Below are positions 5,795 through 8,766 of a stretch of DNA of 8,766 bases, one piece after another. The stretch is taken from contig JAEWJV010000553.1 of the NCBI GenBank assembly GCA_023386395.1, positions 1 through 8,766 of the forward strand. The letters run 5' to 3'. Source of the DNA: Bacteroidota bacterium (GTDB taxonomy: Bacteria; Bacteroidota; Bacteroidia; Chitinophagales; Chitinophagaceae). Made by a program: the position numbers and the translations under genes. Every line of letters begins with the position of its first letter. Within the stretch, counting starts at the first letter, position 1. Under the pieces are notes generated by a model. It searched no databases. It was not told the origin of the DNA and was given only the letters and a program-made list of their open reading frames with translations.

Positions 5795-6193
5795 ATGACA
5801 GCTGCAAATAAAATACACGAAGGCCACAACGTGAAACGCATAAGGGAGATACTCGGCATTGAGCAGGACGCCCTGGCTATTGACCTGGAGATTACACAAC
5901 AGGCTGTTTCCCTCCTTGAACAAAAAGAAACTATTGATGCACCTATGCTCGATAAAGTGGCCAAAGCGCTCGGCGTTAGCGCTGATGCTATTAAAAATTT
6001 TAGTGAAGATGCGGCTGTAAATGTTATCGGCAATACAGTTACTAATTATAATAATGCAGCCGTTGTAAATTATTATCCAACTTTCAATCTAATTGATAAA
6101 TTGATTGAAAGTTATGAAGAAAATAAAAAGCTCTATGAACGCATGCTCAAAGAAAAAAATGAACTCATTAAGAAGTTAATGAAGGAAAAATAA
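5795..6193 (+). CDS. XRE-family regulator, Bacteroidota HTH-plus-coiled-coil family
   Basis: 132 residues from ATG 5795. The frame stays open upstream to 5663, but that extension crosses the promoter and operator and lacks conserved sequence. Residues 10-68 match a widespread Bacteroidota XRE group: GHNVKRIREILGIEQDALA, a shortened turn, QQAVSLLEQKETI and LDKVAKALGVSADAIKNF. The group's Asn-rich linker follows (VNVIGNTVTNYNN), then NYYPTFNLIDKLIESYE and a charged C-terminal coiled coil to the end. The function of the group is not known to me; DNA binding through the HTH is expected. It diverges from the XRE-sigma operon and converges on the 214-aa gene, 49 nt away. Confidence 0.85.
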   Translation: MTAANKIHEGHNVKRIREILGIEQDALAIDLEITQQAVSLLEQKETIDAPMLDKVAKALGVSADAIKNFSEDAAVNVIGNTVTNYNNAAVVNYYPTFNLIDKLIESYEENKKLYERMLKEKNELIKKLMKEK

Positions 6194-6242
6194 AATCCGC
6201 TATAATTACAACGGCTTAACTATTAAAGATTTCATTCCCTTC

Positions 6243-6887
6243 TTATAATCCCTTAAAAAGGGCGTTATATATTTTTTTCATTTCTTCTATCTCTTTATTA
6301 TCATTAGTTAAAATTATATTTTTTGCATTTGGGTTCAAAACAATAACGGAGTCTTTATCTCCCCATGTTTCATTAATAGCTTTCGTCAACGATTTAGATT
6401 GATTTACTTTTTGATATTCGCTAACACTGTCCATTAAAATTTTTGTTCGATCCGATAAAAAGTTGGGAGTGTAATACATCGTATCACCAATAATTCTTTT
6501 CATCAGGTCTCTGTCTAACGAACTATCGTAAGCCATATAAAAAGCGCCACCTTTTTTTAAATATAAAATTTTATCCTTGGGATAATTTTTAATTTGATTA
6601 TGGAAATCTTTTATTTTTCTTTCTTGTTCATAACTATTTTTTTCATGCGTACCAACATTCGCAAGTAAATTAAAGACAACTTGCGTATCATTCTCCAGTT
6701 GCTCTTTCCATTCGACCTCAGTTAAGTCGTTATGACAAAAAAATTCAGTTCCTCTGTATAACATTAAAAATGGATTACGATTGTCTTCAGGATGTTTATA
6801 ATAAGAATGGATATTTCCAAGGATATATAGGATAATAATTAGTGCCGGCAAGAAAAACTTTAGAATAAAAACTGCTCTTTTTATCAT
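6243..6887 (-). CDS. Membrane-anchored 214-aa protein, third gene of the rhs operon
   Basis: No family recognised. Residues 5-25 form a hydrophobic segment (VFILKFFLPALIIILYILG) after a short basic start, so the protein is a single-pass membrane protein or uncleaved lipoprotein-like anchor without a lipobox. The remaining 190 residues are charged and mixed helix/strand, ending EIEEMKKIYNALFKGL. It begins 20 nt after the preceding gene and lacks its own visible promoter, so it is probably cotranscribed with rhs. In polymorphic toxin loci, genes directly downstream of the toxin usually encode immunity, which makes it a candidate by position only. The end is convergent with the XRE gene and no strong terminator is visible between them. 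Confidence 0.72.
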   Translation of the reverse strand: MIKRAVFILKFFLPALIIILYILGNIHSYYKHPEDNRNPFLMLYRGTEFFCHNDLTEVEWKEQLENDTQVVFNLLANVGTHEKNSYEQERKIKDFHNQIKNYPKDKILYLKKGGAFYMAYDSSLDRDLMKRIIGDTMYYTPNFLSDRTKILMDSVSEYQKVNQSKSLTKAINETWGDKDSVIVLNPNAKNIILTNDNKEIEEMKKIYNALFKGL

Positions 6888-6907
6888 ACTGTTATATCTT
6901 ATAAATC

Positions 6908-7273
6908 CTACTGTTCATCTTCTAAAATAGTATTGCCTGGTATATTTATAACTAAATCATTATTATTTGGATTATCTCTTTGGTATCTTACAATTACCGA
7001 ATTGCCACTATCGCAACAAGCATTACATTTCTTACAAAAATCATTTGTCACATTTCCTTTAAACAATTGATTATTTACTCTAAAAGAGTAGTATAAGTAC
7101 AAACTCCCACGAACTCCTTTGTTAACACCTAAACTTGTCCCTTTTGTATAAGCCGCATCTTGTGTTCTATTACTTTTTCTTATGAAAGAATAAGCATATA
7201 CACATATAAAAAAGAGTATTAATATTATACCGCTCCAACCAATCTTATTAAAAATCTTACCAAAAAGTTGCAT
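6908..7273 (-). CDS. Small membrane-anchored Cys-rich protein, first gene after rhs
   Basis: 121 residues. One N-terminal transmembrane helix lies at about 12-31 (GWSGIILILFFICVYAYSF), followed by a short beta-rich domain. Its pattern (YYSFRVNNQLFKGN ... SVIVRYQRDNPNNNDLVI) resembles small DUF3592-like membrane proteins; this is a resemblance, not an assignment. An unusual CKKCNACC cluster at residues 80-87 could bind metal or form disulfides. The ATG is 20 nt downstream of the rhs stop, so they probably share a transcript. A candidate immunity protein for the rhs tip by position, or an accessory protein. Confidence 0.72.
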   Translation of the reverse strand: MQLFGKIFNKIGWSGIILILFFICVYAYSFIRKSNRTQDAAYTKGTSLGVNKGVRGSLYLYYSFRVNNQLFKGNVTNDFCKKCNACCDSGNSVIVRYQRDNPNNNDLVINIPGNTILEDEQ

Positions 7274-7293
7274 ATTTCAGTTTTATTTTAAAA

Positions 7294-8766
7294 CTATTTT
7301 TTGGTTTTATCATTTTTATTTTTAGCTTCTTTAGTTTGTTCCGATAATTCTGTTTTAATAGTTGATTGTAAAAAATCAGCTTCAGACTTAACAACTGTTC
7401 CAATTGCTTCTATGAGCTTATCACCTTTCAAACCCTTCTTTTCAAAAGCTTTTTCTAATTGCTTATTAAAGTTGCCGAAAACGCCATCAACTGATGCTGA
7501 AGCAAATGCATCAATCGCTGCATCACTCCATTTTTTACCAAATCCAACAACCTGCAATTTGTCTTCAGTACTATAATCTACGGAAGCTTGAAAAGCAGTC
7601 AACAAAGATTTTTGATATACACCTTTTATAGGTAAATAATTTGTTAGTACATCTACAATATCCACTTTTCCTGTTATTAGTTTTTGGGCACCTGCATCTA
7701 CGGCTGCAACTAATGTTTTTTGTGCTAAGTATCCTGACAATGTAAGCTCTGAAGTTCCAGCAACAGTAAGTAATTCGGGCAATACAGGCGCAGCTGCTGT
7801 TATAACAAATGGGCTCGCAGCACCTATACTGGCGTACTTAGCAGTATTAACGACAGATTTATATGCATTAGCTTTTGCTTGCAATGTTTTCAAATTATTG
7901 TCATCAACTTGCTGTTGTATAGTTGCAGGATCATTATTATTAAAATGCCCCATATTATTTGAAGTTGCAACGGTGTTTAGATTCTTTACAAAAGTATTTC
8001 CGGCATTTGCACCTTTTATTTTTGATTTGGCAATCCAAAACCCTAATTTCCAGCTAAGCCAATCAAATTCCTTACCGTCAAGATCCGTAGCAGCTATTGG
8101 ATTTCCACCCGCATATTGATATGGAGTAAAGAAAGGGAATTTACTTGTTAGGGGGTCAACACTCAAAAATCTTCCCACCCTTGGGTCATAAATTCTAAAC
8201 CCATAATCGTATTGGTTACCATCACCTTTAACTTCATTATCTTTTTCTTTACCATTAAACCCATAGCGATAGTTACTTGTTGCAGCCGTAAACGTCCTTC
8301 CCGGCATCTGCATGCCAAAAGGATAGTAATCAGTAGCGGTTACAATATCGGCATCATAGTGGTTGAATACTCCATTGCCGTTAAATACACCAAGCTTCTT
8401 ATCCGTAACTGTTGCCAGCACATTGCCGAGGTGATTGGTTAATTCAAAGAGCTTTACACCACGTGTAAATGTACTGTAATATCCCGAATCAACCCGGTCA
8501 ATACCTATGAGTGGCCTGTCGTAGGTAACCAGGTTTAAAGATGGCCTGTAAACTCCCAGCCTGCTGCTGCCATAGATGCCCTGTTCGCTAAGGGTAAGCG
8601 CCCCGTTGTTAACCGCAGCATCATTCACCGTATAAACAGCCATGGTATTGCCCGAAGCGTCATGCACATACCAGGTTTCACCGTTGCCGGAACCGCCGCC
8701 TGTAACCACCTTGCCCATGCGGTTGCCGAGCGCATCGTAGTAGTAGGTAATTACAGGCCCGTTATG
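7294..8766 (-). CDS. Rhs/YD-repeat polymorphic toxin-like protein, 3' part with intact core and variable tip
   Basis: The frame is open to the right window edge, so the N-terminus is missing; an internal ATG at 8718 is not the start because YD-repeat sequence (ITYYYDALGNR) continues upstream. Of the 490 visible residues, 1-105 are shell YD-repeat sequence. Residues about 107-230 are the Rhs core: HLGNV, DYYPFGM, YRYGFNGKEKDNEVK, YDYGFRIYDPRVGRFLSVDP and PYQYAGGNP. Residues about 231-490 are the variable C-terminal tip. The tip has a hydrophobic Ala-rich stretch at about 311-336 (YASIGAASPFVITAAAP) and a Lys-rich end. I recognise no nuclease, deaminase or ADP-ribosyltransferase motif, so a membrane-acting or new toxin type, or a non-toxic tip, are all open. 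Two membrane proteins follow at 20-nt intervals. Confidence 0.9.
   Translation of the reverse strand, partial: HNGPVITYYYDALGNRMGKVVTGGGSGNGETWYVHDASGNTMAVYTVNDAAVNNGALTLSEQGIYGSSRLGVYRPSLNLVTYDRPLIGIDRVDSGYYSTFTRGVKLFELTNHLGNVLATVTDKKLGVFNGNGVFNHYDADIVTATDYYPFGMQMPGRTFTAATSNYRYGFNGKEKDNEVKGDGNQYDYGFRIYDPRVGRFLSVDPLTSKFPFFTPYQYAGGNPIAATDLDGKEFDWLSWKLGFWIAKSKIKGANAGNTFVKNLNTVATSNNMGHFNNNDPATIQQQVDDNNLKTLQAKANAYKSVVNTAKYASIGAASPFVITAAAPVLPELLTVAGTSELTLSGYLAQKTLVAAVDAGAQKLITGKVDIVDVLTNYLPIKGVYQKSLLTAFQASVDYSTEDKLQVVGFGKKWSDAAIDAFASASVDGVFGNFNKQLEKAFEKKGLKGDKLIEAIGTVVKSEADFLQSTIKTELSEQTKEAKNKNDKTKK

Noticed and set aside
6194..6262. Hairpin CCCTT-AAA-AAGGG at the convergent ends
   Set aside because: The stem is only 5 bp, lies inside the 214-aa gene end and is not directly followed by a T tract.
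1..8766. CRISPR arrays, complete tRNA or rRNA genes, transposase or integrase genes
   Set aside because: No regularly spaced repeats, no complete tRNA cloverleaf, and no DDE or tyrosine-recombinase motifs were seen in any supported frame.

Overview
The window looks like accessory DNA from a Bacteroidota chromosome, most likely a Chitinophagaceae-type organism. The reasons are a secreted protein ending in a type IX secretion (T9SS) sorting domain, rhs/YD-repeat proteins with the Bacteroidota-style core (FNGKEKDNE ... YDPRVGRFLSVDP), an ECF sigma factor of the Bacteroidota type, an XRE regulator family common in that phylum, and promoters matching TTG-N17..20-TAnnTTTG. The family assignment is an inference; the phylum is well supported.

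Layout from left to right. Positions 3-1829 (+) hold the 3' part of a large secreted protein: parallel beta-helix, PPC domain, T9SS type A sorting domain. It is closed by a strong hairpin terminator at 1868-1905. From 1907 to 4775 lies a scrapyard. It contains three decayed rhs pieces on the minus strand (1907-2006, 2007-2640, 4524-4775), a scrap of an XRE helix-turn-helix gene on the plus strand (4431-4523), and three small candidate genes that may still work: a 126-aa minus-strand gene with a good promoter, a 50-aa minus-strand gene with promoter and Shine-Dalgarno, and a doubtful 72-aa plus-strand ORF. There are also minus-strand terminator hairpins, GC-rich palindromic islands and a tRNA-T-arm-like inverted repeat.

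Positions 4776-6193 form a regulatory module. An XRE protein (5314-5676, -) overlaps by 8 nt the start of an ECF sigma factor (4776-5321, -), and a second XRE protein (5795-6193, +) is divergent. The shared control region has overlapping promoters and three ACAAGC/GCTTGT half-sites in helical register. No anti-sigma gene is present.

Positions 6243-8766 (-) hold the 3' part of an intact rhs gene with an unrecognised C-terminal tip of about 260 aa. It is followed at 20-nt spacings by two single-pass membrane-anchored proteins (121 and 214 aa), which are reasonable but unproven candidates for immunity or accessory factors.

Taken together, this reads as a polymorphic-toxin (Rhs) locus that has repeatedly gained and lost C-terminal cassettes, with a self-contained XRE/sigma/XRE switch lodged between a dead rhs fragment and the live rhs operon. 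Whether the switch controls the rhs operon cannot be seen from sequence.
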